64,000 nucleotides of DNA from Paenibacillus lutrae. GTDB lineage: Bacteria > Bacillota > Bacilli > Paenibacillales > NBRC-103111. Shown one piece after another: positions 1 through 9,700 of this stretch. Where the stretch lies: positions 97,654-161,653 of the forward strand of contig NZ_RHLK01000011.1 in NCBI RefSeq assembly GCF_009757775.1. The letters run 5' to 3'. The notes below the pieces were generated by a model. That model saw nothing but the letters and a program-made list of their open reading frames with translations. It was not told the DNA's origin and ran no database searches. The translations under genes and the position numbers were made by a program. Numbering within the stretch: position 1 is the stretch's first letter; each line of letters starts with the position of its first letter.

Positions 1-280
1 TCTCTGGTATACCGTGCTGGGGGTGGTCACGTATCTCTTCTATCAAGAGATGAAACTCGTGCTGTTTATATCCCTCGTGCCGATTTTTATCTGGTCGCTC
101 GGAGACAGTATTTCTCAGATGATGAGTGGGTCTTCAGGAGAGGCTTCCCTAAGCTCATTCTTGATGCAGTCGCTGCTTGGAGCGGGATTGATAGCTCTGA
201 TTCACGGTTTGTTTGCTGTAATCGGCGCACTGATCGGCCTGCTGGTGTTGAAAATACGGAAAGAGGGGGAAACAGGATGA
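1..280 (+). CDS. Membrane protein, C-terminal part (5' end outside window)
   Basis: The reading frame is open from the first base, so the gene begins upstream of the window. The visible 90 or so residues contain two or three hydrophobic segments, separated by a Ser/Gly-rich polar stretch, and end in a short basic tail. It is an integral membrane protein that I cannot place in a family. Its stop overlaps the ATG of the next gene by 4 bases (ATGA), so the two are translationally coupled. Confidence 0.6.
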   Translation, partial: LWYTVLGVVTYLFYQEMKLVLFISLVPIFIWSLGDSISQMMSGSSGEASLSSFLMQSLLGAGLIALIHGLFAVIGALIGLLVLKIRKEGETG

Positions 281-1017
281 AGAAGAAGCGCAAGGTTCTT
301 TATCTCGCTCTGTTGATCGTGCTTGTGGTTTGTGTAGGCTCTCTGTATAACTCGCTCAACGGAAATCCCGTTAGTAAATGGCTGGCCAAACGCGAGCTTC
401 AGCAGTTTATAACCAAGACATATCCGGACAAAGAGCTGCGGATTAAAGAGGGTATGTATAACTTCAAATTTAAAACGTACCACTTTGCAGTCGTAGAAAT
501 TGGAACCACCGGGGACAAGGGAGCTGCGATTGAACATGAATTCGAAGTGCGGGGGCTTAAGCCTGAAGTTGTTACGGACGGTATCCGTATGGACAATCTG
601 GACCTTGCTCTTATGGAAAAATTAAGCGAACAGGCGGGGGCCGAGATCAAGCAGAAGATCGCGGCTAAGGTTGCCGCAGTTAAGAACGTCACGGTCCAGC
701 TGCAAGTAGTTCAAGGACAGATGGCAAGCGGCACTGCTTGGAGCAAGAGCTTGAAATTCGATGAACCTTTGTATATTCACATCGTACTTGACTCAACCAA
801 GGCTTCTAAGGAAGAAGTGCTTGCTGCCGCGCAGGACATCCAGTCTCTCCTGAATGCGGAAGGCTACGATTATCGTTCTTTTACAATTAACGGTAATGTC
901 ATGGGAGATGAAGACGCGGGGGCCAAAGATGAATTCGGTTATGTGAAATATTCGATCGGAGTGGACAAGAATAGCAAGAAGACCTTGAAGGATGTTCGGG
1001 AATTCAGCGACAAATAA
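277..1017 (+). CDS. YfjL-like membrane-anchored protein
   Basis: This 246-residue protein has a basic N-terminus, one transmembrane segment at about residues 7-25, and a soluble extracytoplasmic remainder. The early motif NGNPVSKWLAKRELQQFI followed by a YPD and an 'F-x-F-K-T-Y-H-F' strand resembles the N-terminal domain of YfjL-type proteins of Bacilli, whose role is unknown. The gene overlaps the preceding membrane-protein gene by 4 bases, which suggests the two act together at the membrane. The family call rests on pattern memory only. A strong bidirectional terminator follows. Confidence 0.55.
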   Translation: MKKKRKVLYLALLIVLVVCVGSLYNSLNGNPVSKWLAKRELQQFITKTYPDKELRIKEGMYNFKFKTYHFAVVEIGTTGDKGAAIEHEFEVRGLKPEVVTDGIRMDNLDLALMEKLSEQAGAEIKQKIAAKVAAVKNVTVQLQVVQGQMASGTAWSKSLKFDEPLYIHIVLDSTKASKEEVLAAAQDIQSLLNAEGYDYRSFTINGNVMGDEDAGAKDEFGYVKYSIGVDKNSKKTLKDVREFSDK

Positions 1018-1051
1018 ACCGTGGAAGTCCGGGTTAGAATAGGATGCCAAA

Positions 1052-1092
1052 GCAAAAGAGTACAATCCTCAGGAAGGACTGTACTCTTTTGC
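1052..1092. terminator. Bidirectional terminator between convergent genes
   Basis: A perfect 13-bp stem (GCAAAAGAGTACA at 1052-1064 with its complement at 1080-1092) is bounded by A-rich and T-rich arms. It sits between the convergent stops at 1017 and 1096 and can serve both strands. Confidence 0.85.
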
Positions 1093-1095
1093 GCA

Positions 1096-1959
1096 TTATT
1101 TCATGCCTGAAATGCTGTAGTTGTCGATAATGTATTTCTGGAAGATAGCGAAGATGATCAGAATAGGTACCACCATGAACGATGAACCGGCCATCTGCAG
1201 CGCGAAGTTGCTGCTGTACTGGCCCTTCAGCAGGGATAATCCGACCGACAGGGTGTACAGCTTCTCATCGTTGGCGATGATCAGCGGCCAGAGGAAGCTG
1301 TTCCATCCGGCTATGAACGTCAGGATAGCCTGTACCGATAGAATCGGCTTGGAGATCGGCAGAACGATCTGCAGGAAAGTCCTGAACTCACTGGCACCGT
1401 CAAGCCGGGTTGCTTCCAGCAGTTCATCCGGAATCGCCGACATGAACTGGCGGAACAGGAAGATGCCGAACGCTCCGACAAGACCCGGCAGTACGATGCC
1501 GATCAAGGTGTTCGTCAATTCCATCGAGTTCAGGATGAGATAGACGGGAATCATCGTAACCTGTCCCGGAATCATCATAGTGGCAAGCACAAGATAGAAC
1601 AGTTTGTCACGGCCCTTGAACTTGTATTTGGCAAAGCCGAAACCGGCCATGGCATTCAGGAACAGACCTAGAAATGAGAACAGTACGATGATCAGTGTGT
1701 TTTTCAGATAAACCCCGAAGTTCATATTGGCGAACAAGTTCTTGAAGTTATCTATGGTGAATGTTTCGGGCAATAGGGTAGGCGGTATTCGCAGCACTTC
1801 ACTTTCCGGTTTGAACGCGGATAGAATCATCCAAACGAACGGAATCAGGAATAGGATGCCGCCCAGGGTCAGCAAGGTAAAGACGATCCCTTGAAACAAA
1901 GTACCGGATCCGGACTTACTCGTCCGGACCGTTCGCAGATTTGCGGATTTTGCAGCCAC
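1096..1959 (-). CDS. Carbohydrate ABC transporter permease, MalG type
   Basis: This 287-residue inner-membrane subunit belongs to a binding-protein-dependent sugar importer (CUT1 class). Six hydrophobic segments are visible, and the EAA loop that contacts the ATPase reads EATRLDGASEFRTFLQIVLP near residue 180. A GTG start at 1959 is supported by GGAGGG 8 bases upstream. It is the last gene of the unit binding lipoprotein, MalF-type permease, MalG-type permease. No ATPase gene is present here, as is common in Paenibacillus and Listeria sugar loci that share an MsmX-type ATPase (known of the family). The neighbouring enzymes imply that the substrate is a beta-1,2-linked glucooligosaccharide. 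Confidence 0.9.
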   Translation of the reverse strand: MAAKSANLRTVRTSKSGSGTLFQGIVFTLLTLGGILFLIPFVWMILSAFKPESEVLRIPPTLLPETFTIDNFKNLFANMNFGVYLKNTLIIVLFSFLGLFLNAMAGFGFAKYKFKGRDKLFYLVLATMMIPGQVTMIPVYLILNSMELTNTLIGIVLPGLVGAFGIFLFRQFMSAIPDELLEATRLDGASEFRTFLQIVLPISKPILSVQAILTFIAGWNSFLWPLIIANDEKLYTLSVGLSLLKGQYSSNFALQMAGSSFMVVPILIIFAIFQKYIIDNYSISGMK

Positions 1960-1979
1960 AAGGTTTCCCTCCGTTCGTA

Positions 1980-2867
1980 TCAGATGTCGGTTTCTTTGTT
2001 CTGGAGCCGGAACTGAACAATGGTAATGACAATAATCGCAATAAACAGGACGAAAGATCCTGCAGCGGCATAGCCGAAATTGCTCAGCTTAAAGCCGTTG
2101 TTATACACAAACAGTGCGACAGACGTCGTTCCGTCCAGCGGCCCGCCTTCCGTCATGACGAAAGGTTCTTCGAAGAACTGGAGCCAGCCGATCATCGTCG
2201 TGATCGAAACGAAGAAGATCGCGAAACGGAGCATAGGCACCGTAATATGAATCATCTGCTGCCATGTGTTCGCTCCATCCAGTTGTGCGGCTTCGTAATA
2301 GGTTTTGGGGATTCCCTGCAGAGCAGCGATGAAAATAATCATATTGAGTCCTATAGCACGCCATAACGCCAGAAGAATCAAGGAGATCTTGGCCATAACC
2401 GGATCGGTAAGCCAGGGAACCTTGTCAAAACCTGCTGATTCCAGTACATAATTGAAAAGGCCGAAGGCAGGATTGTACAAGTAGCCCCAAACGACGGCCA
2501 CCGCAACTACGTTAGTGACGGACGGCAGGTAATAGATGACCCGGAACGCTTTGAAAATACGTGAAGTTCCATAGTTAATCAACAATGCGATCCCGAGTGA
2601 GAAGATAACGACACACGGTACCCCGATGATGACATAGAACAGGGTGTTCGTGATGGCTTTCAGGAAAAGCGGATCCTGGAGGACATTGATATAGTTCTCG
2701 AAGCCGATGAAGTTAATGTTGGAATAGTCGGCCAATCCGGCCAGATCCATATCGGTAAAGGAGATAATTAATGCTACAAAGATAGGAAGCAGGGAGAAAA
2801 GTGTAAGCAATATCATGGTAGGTGCTATAAAAAAATAGGGCGCTTTGCTGTTGCTGAATCCCTTCAT
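1980..2867 (-). CDS. Carbohydrate ABC transporter permease, MalF/UgpA type
   Basis: This 295-residue membrane permease has six predicted transmembrane helices. An EAA signature (YYEAAQLDGANTWQQMIHIT) near residue 190 is the coupling loop for the ATPase. It pairs with the MalG-type permease 20 bases downstream to form the import channel. It lies 106 bases after the binding-protein gene, and a GC-rich hairpin occupies that gap. Such hairpins usually let the binding protein be made in excess over the membrane subunits. Its length is normal for the family. Confidence 0.9.
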   Translation of the reverse strand: MKGFSNSKAPYFFIAPTMILLTLFSLLPIFVALIISFTDMDLAGLADYSNINFIGFENYINVLQDPLFLKAITNTLFYVIIGVPCVVIFSLGIALLINYGTSRIFKAFRVIYYLPSVTNVVAVAVVWGYLYNPAFGLFNYVLESAGFDKVPWLTDPVMAKISLILLALWRAIGLNMIIFIAALQGIPKTYYEAAQLDGANTWQQMIHITVPMLRFAIFFVSITTMIGWLQFFEEPFVMTEGGPLDGTTSVALFVYNNGFKLSNFGYAAAGSFVLFIAIIVITIVQFRLQNKETDI

Positions 2868-2915
2868 CTCATGTCCCTTCCTTCACTGTCGCCCGGATTA
2901 GGCGGGCCGTTAATA

Positions 2916-2943
2916 GCTAAACCGGCCTGCGGGGCCGGCTAGC
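2916..2943 (-). terminator. Intercistronic hairpin between binding protein and permeases
   Basis: A stem with GCTA/TAGC outer arms and CCGGCC/GGCCGG inner arms closes on a 5-base loop. No U-run follows in the direction of transcription. It is better read as an mRNA-stabilising or partial-termination hairpin after the binding-protein gene than as a full terminator. Confidence 0.5.
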
Positions 2944-2973
2944 ATCGGGTCTTTTTACGATGGATCCGATCAT

Positions 2974-4230
2974 TTATTTGTTTAGAATCGATTGAGCCTG
3001 CTTATTGAAAGCGTCAAGCTCGGGTTTAACTTCTGCCTGACCGCGGTAGATCCGCTCGAAGCTTTTCAGGTAAGTCTGCGCAATTTCTTCAAATGGCTTG
3101 ATCATTGGCATCGGCTCGGACGCTTTCATCTGCTCACCGATGACCTTGTAGTGAGGGTCCTGCTGAAGAGCGGGATCTTCCCAAGCCTTCTTGGTTGAAG
3201 GCATAGACTGTGTCAGTTCCAGCCATTTCAGCTGTGTCTCCGGCTTGCTCATATAAGCAAGGAACTTCATAGCTTCCTCTTTATGCTCGGTATATTGGAA
3301 GACCGACAAGTTGGCTCCGCCAAGTGAGGAAATATTGTTTTCTTTCTTCGGAAGTACCGCAGTGGCCCATTTACCTTTGAGATCAGGTGCCTGATCGTTA
3401 ATCAGCTTAACCATCCAGGGGCCGCTGATAAACATCGGTACCACACCGTCTCCGGACAGGCCTTGAATAGCATCGATGCCCAGATCTTTGGGCGCTGAGC
3501 CGTTCTTGTAGAAGCTGTTGAGATAATCGACGGCTTCAACGAATTCCGGCTGATCGAAAAGCGGCGTCTTGTCGTCGATCAGCTTGGAGCCATTCTGCCT
3601 TGCGAACATGAACGCCAGAGACTGCTCTTTGGGATCGATGGAAATTCCGTACTTGCCTTTGCCCCGCTGTGTCAGCTTCGCGGCGGCGTCTTGCAGCTCG
3701 TCCCATGTTTTCGGTGCTTCATTATAACCGACTTCTTTAAGCAGGTCTGTCCGGTAGTAAAGCACGCGCGTATCGATATACCAAGGCACCCCTACGGTTT
3801 TATCCTCATACTTGGTGGTCAGAATTGAGCCGGGGTAGAAATTGTCTTCTTTGATTTCGGGATAATTAGCGGCCATAGGCGTCAAATCCATCAGCGCACC
3901 GGCTGCTGCAAATTCAGGAATCCACGTGGTTCCCATTTGCACGACATCGGGGCCTTTCTTGGAGGCAACGGCCGTCAGCAGCTTATCGTGAGCGGAAGAC
4001 CACGGAAGAGCCTGGACGTTAATTTTAATATTCGGATTGTCTTTCTCGAACTGCTCGGCGATTTTAGGCAGAGACTTGGCTTCCTCGCCCATCCCCCACA
4101 CATTTAAGGTGACTTTACCGCCTTCTGCGCTGTTACCGCCTTCTGTCGTTCCCCCATTACCGCATGCAGATAATACGCTGGTCAGGATCATTGCACCTGC
4201 TAGTCCCGCTGCCCACTTGTTACGCTTCAT
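2974..4230 (-). CDS. Sugar ABC transporter substrate-binding lipoprotein
   Basis: This 418-residue extracytoplasmic solute-binding protein is of the cluster B (MalE-like) fold. Residues 1-23 form a lipoprotein signal with the lipobox VLSAC, so the mature protein is lipid-anchored at Cys23. The bulk carries family hallmarks such as NVWGMGEE, a KKGPDVVQMGTTW loop and a GPWMV segment. It is the first gene of the minus-strand operon and starts 317 bases from the divergent GH3 gene. The cluster matches the L. innocua locus whose binding protein captures beta-1,2-glucooligosaccharides, so the same ligand is inferred here. Its ATG is preceded by GGGAGG. Confidence 0.9.
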   Translation of the reverse strand: MKRNKWAAGLAGAMILTSVLSACGNGGTTEGGNSAEGGKVTLNVWGMGEEAKSLPKIAEQFEKDNPNIKINVQALPWSSAHDKLLTAVASKKGPDVVQMGTTWIPEFAAAGALMDLTPMAANYPEIKEDNFYPGSILTTKYEDKTVGVPWYIDTRVLYYRTDLLKEVGYNEAPKTWDELQDAAAKLTQRGKGKYGISIDPKEQSLAFMFARQNGSKLIDDKTPLFDQPEFVEAVDYLNSFYKNGSAPKDLGIDAIQGLSGDGVVPMFISGPWMVKLINDQAPDLKGKWATAVLPKKENNISSLGGANLSVFQYTEHKEEAMKFLAYMSKPETQLKWLELTQSMPSTKKAWEDPALQQDPHYKVIGEQMKASEPMPMIKPFEEIAQTYLKSFERIYRGQAEVKPELDAFNKQAQSILNK

Positions 4231-4312
4231 TCTTGTTTCCTCCCGTTAATGAGTGATTATGAATAAATAGGGTGTAATCTTATTGTGCCTAATTAATAAG
4301 GATGTCAAACGC

Positions 4313-4330
4313 AATCGAAACGTTTCGATT
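4313..4330. promoter_or_regulatory. LacI-type operator O1 (transporter side)
   Basis: The 18-bp perfect palindrome AATCGAAACGTTTCGATT overlaps the start-site region of the minus-strand transporter promoter. Its central CG and symmetrical half-sites are typical of LacI/GalR-family operators. A LacI-family gene closes the same locus at 10284-11258. A CcpA-type site is a weaker alternative. Confidence 0.75.
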
Positions 4331-4332
4331 TC

Positions 4333-4361
4333 ATTATAAATCATCCTGTAATCGGATTCAA
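4333..4361 (-). promoter_or_regulatory. SigA-type promoter of the transporter operon
   Basis: Read on the minus strand, a -35 box TTGAAT (4356-4361) and a perfect -10 box TATAAT (4333-4338) are 17 bases apart. The operator at 4313-4330 begins 2 bases after the -10 box, which is ideal for repression of initiation. Confidence 0.8.
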
Positions 4362-4420
4362 GTTTCTTTTTCAGGAAAAATAAACCGCTTTCAATTGCCT
4401 GATTAAGTTAATTTGTGGGT

Positions 4421-4450
4421 TTGACATCTCTGAAAGAAGAGGTTTATAAT
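4421..4450 (+). promoter_or_regulatory. SigA-type promoter of the GH3-GH94 operon
   Basis: A perfect TTGACA (4421-4426) and a perfect TATAAT (4445-4450) are separated by 18 bases. This is one of the strongest-looking promoters in the window. An operator copy lies 13 bases downstream, at 4464-4480. Confidence 0.85.
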
Positions 4451-4463
4451 TCGGATTATCACA

Positions 4464-4480
4464 AATCGAAACGTTTCACT
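4464..4480. promoter_or_regulatory. LacI-type operator O2 (enzyme side)
   Basis: AATCGAAACGTTTCACT repeats the palindrome at 4313-4330, with one degenerate half-site. It sits just after the predicted start site of the GH3 promoter. Two copies about 150 bp apart on divergent promoters would allow repression of both operons and possibly looping by a dimer-of-dimers. Confidence 0.75.
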
Positions 4481-4547
4481 AATCATTTGTAAAACTATGA
4501 ACGTATATATCAACCCATCTAATCTCACATCATAAGGGGGCACTACA

Positions 4548-6716
4548 ATGTCTGAGAAGCAGCTGTTATCCATTCTGGAGAAGCTTACACTGGATCAGAA
4601 AATCGCCCAGCTACAGCAGTTGGCGGGACCTTTCTTTGAAGGGGCATCAAGCCAGGGGCAAATTACCGGGCCTATGGCTGCCATGGGCATTACGGATGAA
4701 GTGCTAACCCATACGGGATCGGTTCTCGGGGTTACGGGCGCCGACGAGGTCATTGCCATCCAGAACGCGCATCTTCGCAAAAATCCGCACGGTATTCCGC
4801 TGCTGTTTATGGCGGATATCGTCCATGGCTACAAGACGATTTTCCCCGTTCCGCTTGCCATCGGCTGCTCCTGGGATATGGAGCTTGCCCGCAAGAGCGC
4901 GGAAATCGCAGCCAAAGAGGCCGCCGTATCCGGTGTTCATGTCACCTTTGCACCCATGGTGGATCTGGTTCGTGACCCGCGCTGGGGCCGGGTAATGGAA
5001 TCCACGGGTGAAGACCCTTATCTGAACAGCGAATTTGCACGGGCATTTGTTCGCGGATTCCAGGGCGAGGATTTGAGCGCGGATTCGGACCGGGTAGCCG
5101 CCTGCGTCAAGCATTTCGCAGCCTATGGAGCGGCGGAAGGCGGACGCGATTACAATACGGTGGACATGTCCGAACGTCAGCTCCGGGAATTCTACCTGCC
5201 CGCCTATAAGGCGGCATTAGATGAAGGCTGCGAAATGGTCATGACAGCCTTCAATACCGTAGACGGGATACCGGCCAGCGGCAATACCAGACTCATGCGG
5301 GATCTGCTTCGCACGGAATGGGGCTTTGACGGTGTGCTCATCTCGGATTGGGGCGCGGTCAAGGAACTTATCGCGCACGGGACTGCCGCCGATGAGGCCG
5401 AAGCAGGCCGGAGGGCACTTGCTGCGGGCGTCGATATCGAGATGATGACGACATGTTACATTGGCCATCTGCGCGCGATGGTTGAACAAGGCGTGATCGA
5501 AGAGGCGCTGATCGACGAAGCGGTTCTCCGGATTCTGCGCCTGAAGCAGAAACTGGGCTTGTTCGAGAGCCCGCTGAGGGGCGCTGACCCGGAGCGGGAG
5601 CGGGAGATCGTGCTTAGCGGGGCTCACCGCGAAGCCGCCCGGGAGCTGGCACGGAAGTCGTGCGTGCTGCTCAAGAACGAGGGCGGCGTCCTGCCGCTCA
5701 GACCGGAAAGCCGGATCGCGCTGATTGGTCCGTTCGCGAAGAGCGGGGACATTCTCGGGCCGTGGTCCTGGATGGGCTCCGCAGAAGAAGCGGTGCCGCT
5801 TTACCAGGGCCTCGCCGCCTATACAGACCCGGCCCGGATTACGGTCGCGGAAGGCTGCGATGTCGAGAGCGGCACACCAGAGCAGATCACGCAGGCGCTT
5901 GAGGCTGCCCGCAGCGCGGACGTCATCGTACTGGCGCTCGGGGAGCACTCCGGAATGAGCGGCGAGGCTTGCAGCCGTGCGGACATCCGGCTGCCCGCTC
6001 CGCAGCTTGAGCTGGTCGCCGCGCTGAAGGCGCTGGGCAAGCCGATGACAGCCGTGCTGTTCAACGGCCGCCCGCTTGATCTGCACGGCATCATCGACGA
6101 AGCGGATGCCGTACTCGAAGCCTGGTTCCCCGGAACAGAGGGCGGGGCGGCGATCGCCGATCTGCTCTATGGTGCCGAGAACCCGTCGGGACGGCTGACG
6201 ATGTCGTTCCCGTACAGCGTCGGTCAGGTGCCGGTATACTACAATTATTTCAATACAGGCCGTCCCCAAGATGCGCCTGATGCACAGGTACATTATGTAT
6301 CCAAATATCTGGATATCCCGAACGAACCGCTGCTGCCATTCGGCTTCGGTCTGAGTTATACGTCCTTTGCGTATGAAGAGGCCGCTCTAGAAGGGAATAC
6401 GATGACAGCCGGACAGCCGCTCACGGTCTCCGTCCGGGTTACGAACACAGGAGCTATGCCGGGTGAAGAAGTTGTTCAGCTCTATGTGCGGGATTTCGCA
6501 GGCGAGGTCGTGCGGCCCGTTAAAGAGCTGAAAGCTTACAAGAAAATTTTCCTGGAGCCCGGAGAAAGCGTAAAGGTTACGTTTACCTTATCTGAAGAGC
6601 AGCTCCGCTACTATCATGCGGACCTGAGCCACACGAGCGACGCTGGAGAATTCGCCGCTTTTGTCGGACCGAACAGCCGGGATACCGCAGAACTCCGTTT
6701 CCGGTTAACCAAGTAA
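4548..6716 (+). CDS. GH3 beta-glucosidase (BglX-like, probably sophorose-acting)
   Basis: This 722-residue enzyme has no signal peptide, so it should act in the cytoplasm on imported oligosaccharides. GH3 hallmarks appear in order: DPRWGR (143-148), GEDPYL (154-159), KHFAAYG (188-194) and the nucleophile loop VLISDW, with Asp267. Glu473 in the GEACSR loop is a plausible acid/base. A fibronectin-III-like domain occupies roughly the last 120 residues. It precedes the GH94-type gene by 20 bases and follows an operator-controlled promoter. In the L. innocua beta-1,2-glucan locus the same pair occurs, with the GH3 enzyme cleaving short sophorooligosaccharides. Specificity here is inferred from that context. 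Confidence 0.92.
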   Translation: MSEKQLLSILEKLTLDQKIAQLQQLAGPFFEGASSQGQITGPMAAMGITDEVLTHTGSVLGVTGADEVIAIQNAHLRKNPHGIPLLFMADIVHGYKTIFPVPLAIGCSWDMELARKSAEIAAKEAAVSGVHVTFAPMVDLVRDPRWGRVMESTGEDPYLNSEFARAFVRGFQGEDLSADSDRVAACVKHFAAYGAAEGGRDYNTVDMSERQLREFYLPAYKAALDEGCEMVMTAFNTVDGIPASGNTRLMRDLLRTEWGFDGVLISDWGAVKELIAHGTAADEAEAGRRALAAGVDIEMMTTCYIGHLRAMVEQGVIEEALIDEAVLRILRLKQKLGLFESPLRGADPEREREIVLSGAHREAARELARKSCVLLKNEGGVLPLRPESRIALIGPFAKSGDILGPWSWMGSAEEAVPLYQGLAAYTDPARITVAEGCDVESGTPEQITQALEAARSADVIVLALGEHSGMSGEACSRADIRLPAPQLELVAALKALGKPMTAVLFNGRPLDLHGIIDEADAVLEAWFPGTEGGAAIADLLYGAENPSGRLTMSFPYSVGQVPVYYNYFNTGRPQDAPDAQVHYVSKYLDIPNEPLLPFGFGLSYTSFAYEEAALEGNTMTAGQPLTVSVRVTNTGAMPGEEVVQLYVRDFAGEVVRPVKELKAYKKIFLEPGESVKVTFTLSEEQLRYYHADLSHTSDAGEFAAFVGPNSRDTAELRFRLTK

Positions 6717-6736
6717 AGAAAGCGAGTGAGCCAAAC

Positions 6737-9700
6737 ATGACCACATGCACGAGCACATCGTTCGATATCCAGGCGGGGAGCCTGCGGTTTGCTTTTCTAA
6801 ACAGCGGAGATATCCGGGAAATCACCTCGGGGCCTTTCCTGATCAATCAATGGCTGGCTAATCCGATTGACGGATCGCTGAATAATTTGTACCTTCGCCT
6901 GCACCGGGAGGAAGGAATCGAAGCGATTCCTTTGCTAGGCGTTCATTCGGGCAGCCGCTTTCGGTACAGCGGTTCCCAGGTGATCTGGGAAGGAACGGCC
7001 GAAGGGATGTCCTACCGGGTGACCTTCACTTTGACGCCCCGGGATATCTGGTTCTGGGACGTTCAGGTCAGCGGAACCGCGGATGCTGAGATCGATTTGG
7101 TGTACGGTCAGGATTTGGGTCTTGCCGACCGGGGGGCCGTCCGCAGCAATGAAGCTTATCTGTCCCAATATATCGATCATACGGTATTTGACGACAGCGC
7201 ATTAGGACGTGTCGTCTGCTCGCGTCAAAATCAGCCTCAAGGAACGTTGTTTCCTTATATGCAGCAGGGCTCCTTAACGAAAGCAGCCGGCTTCTCTACG
7301 GACGGGTTCCAGTTCTTCGGGCTTTCTTACAAGGAAACGGATAAGCCGGAAGCGTTATCCCGGAATGAACTTGCCAATGAAATTTACCAGTATGAGTTTG
7401 CGTATACAGCGCTCCAGTCGGAACGGGTCCGTATAGGCAGCGGGGTCGAAGCGGCCCGTTTCGTCTTCTACGGTCTCTTCAAGCCAAACCATCCGGAAGC
7501 CGTTACGTCTCTTGAATATGAAGAGGAAGTGGCGGAAGCATGGGAATTAGCCCAGCGTATGTATGCAGATGATGCTTCCGGAGCAAATGGGCTTGCAGCC
7601 CGATCCGAGGGCGGGGCAGCTGCCGGCTTCACTGCAGCCAAACCTGTTCTTCGCTCCGCCGATATCGGCAAACCGCTGACGGGTGAAAGCTTCACCTCGG
7701 AAGAGATCCGGCATTATTTCCCGGAGCGCCGTCTGGAGGAACGTCAAGAAGACGAGCTGCTCTCCTTTTTTACGGAAACGTATGAGCATGTGGTGCTACA
7801 AGCAAAAGAACTCCAGGTTGAGCGTCCGCACGGGCACATCCTGATGAGCGGAGATAACGCACGGTTGAATGAGTCCGTTATCACATCTACTTCCTATATG
7901 TACGGGGTGTTTAACTCCCAGCTCACCGTAGGGAATACGTCTTTTAATAAAATGCTGACCCATGCGCGTAATGCCCTGAACGTTCCCAAAACGGCGGGAC
8001 AACGCATTTATATAGAGAGCGGGGGAGAATTCCGGCTGCTCACGTTACCTTCTCTGTTCGAGATCGGATTCAACTACACGCGCTGGTATTATAAAATGCC
8101 CGGGGATACGGTCATCATCACCAACTTCACCGCTGCGGACGCGCCTGAAGTTCACCTGCAGATCGTCTCGGAGCAAGGTAAGGCATACCGGTACCTCGTG
8201 ACCAACCAGGTTGTTATGAACAACAACGAGTACGAGGTTCCGTTCTGCCGGGAGCTGGAAGCGGACGGACAAACCATTGCGTTCACTGCCGATAACGCTT
8301 CAGACAGCGCTGCCGTGTGGCCGGACCTGCGCTACCGCATGCGCGTGGAGGGGGCGGGCCTCGGCGTGACAGATGAGAGCCGGCTGGCACCTGATGCCGC
8401 ACCGGGCTCGGCCTCGCTGGTCGTGCTGGAGATTGGCGCGAGTGCCTCCTGGAGCCTGACAGTGCAAGGGCTGCTTCGCGGGGAAGAAGCTGCCTTCACC
8501 GGGGCAGATGCCGCTCAGGAAGCTGCGCGCTACCGGGACTTCCTGGAGTCCGTCATGAACGGATTCCGTTTGTCGCGCTCCGGTGCCGGCACGGATGAGT
8601 CGCTGGACAAGATGAATGCGCTGGCCTGGTGGTACACCCATAATATGCTCGTCCACTACTCGGTTCCGCACGGATTGGAACAGTATGGCGGAGCCGCATG
8701 GGGAACACGGGACGTGTGCCAGGGGCCGATGGAGTATTTTGCCGCCACAGGCAAGTACGATGAAATTCGTGACATTCTGCGCACTTTATATGCCCATCAG
8801 TATGAAGATGAGGGCAACTGGCCGCAGTGGTTCATGTTTGACCGGTATGCCCACATCCAGCAGGAGGAGAGCCATGGGGATGTCATCGTGTGGCCGCTGA
8901 AAATTCTCGGCGATTATTTGGCCGCAACCGGGGATGTGGCTTTCCTCCAGGAAAAGCTTCCTTACACGAAGCGGCATACGTTTGGTTTCACAGAGGAGCA
9001 GGCTTCTTTGAAGGATCACGTCCGCAAAGAAGTCCAGTATATCCAGCGTAACTTCCTGCATGATACCCACCTGTCTTCATACGGGGATGGAGACTGGGAT
9101 GACACGCTTCAGCCGGCTAATGCCCGGCTCAAGAAGTATATGGTCAGCTCTTGGACTGTGGCGCTGACCTACCAGGCAGTCCGTCAGCTCTCTGCCGTAC
9201 TGACAGAGGCGGACCCGGATTTATCGGCGGAGCTGGGGGAGATGGCAGCCGGTATTAAGCGGGATTTCTCCCTCTATGTGCTGAATACGGACGTCATTCC
9301 CGGTTTCGTCTATATGGAGAAACCCGGCGAGACCGAGTTTATGCTGCATCCGTCGGATACGAAGACGGGCATCTCTTACCGGCTGCTGCCGATGACGCGT
9401 AGTATGATCAGTGAACTGTTTACGCCAGAGCAGGCCGAAGCGCACTACCGCCTCATCAAGGAAGAGATGTACTACCCTGACGGCGTCCGCCTGATGAACC
9501 GGCCTGCCCATTACGACGGTGGCGTCAGCCGCCACTTCAAGCGTGCGGAGCAGGCAGCTAATTTGGGCCGCGAAGTCGGCCTGCAGTATGTCCATGCCCA
9601 TATCCGCTTTGTAGAAGCGATGGCCAAGCTGGGCAAGGCCGATGAAGTCTGGCGCGGCCTGCAGGTGATCAACCCTGTCCGGATCCAGGATGTTGTGCCT

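Noticed and set aside
5217..6293. Minus-strand 358-codon frame opposite the GH3 gene
   Set aside because: It is the shadow of a GC-rich coding region, and the GH3 frame has all its catalytic motifs on the plus strand.
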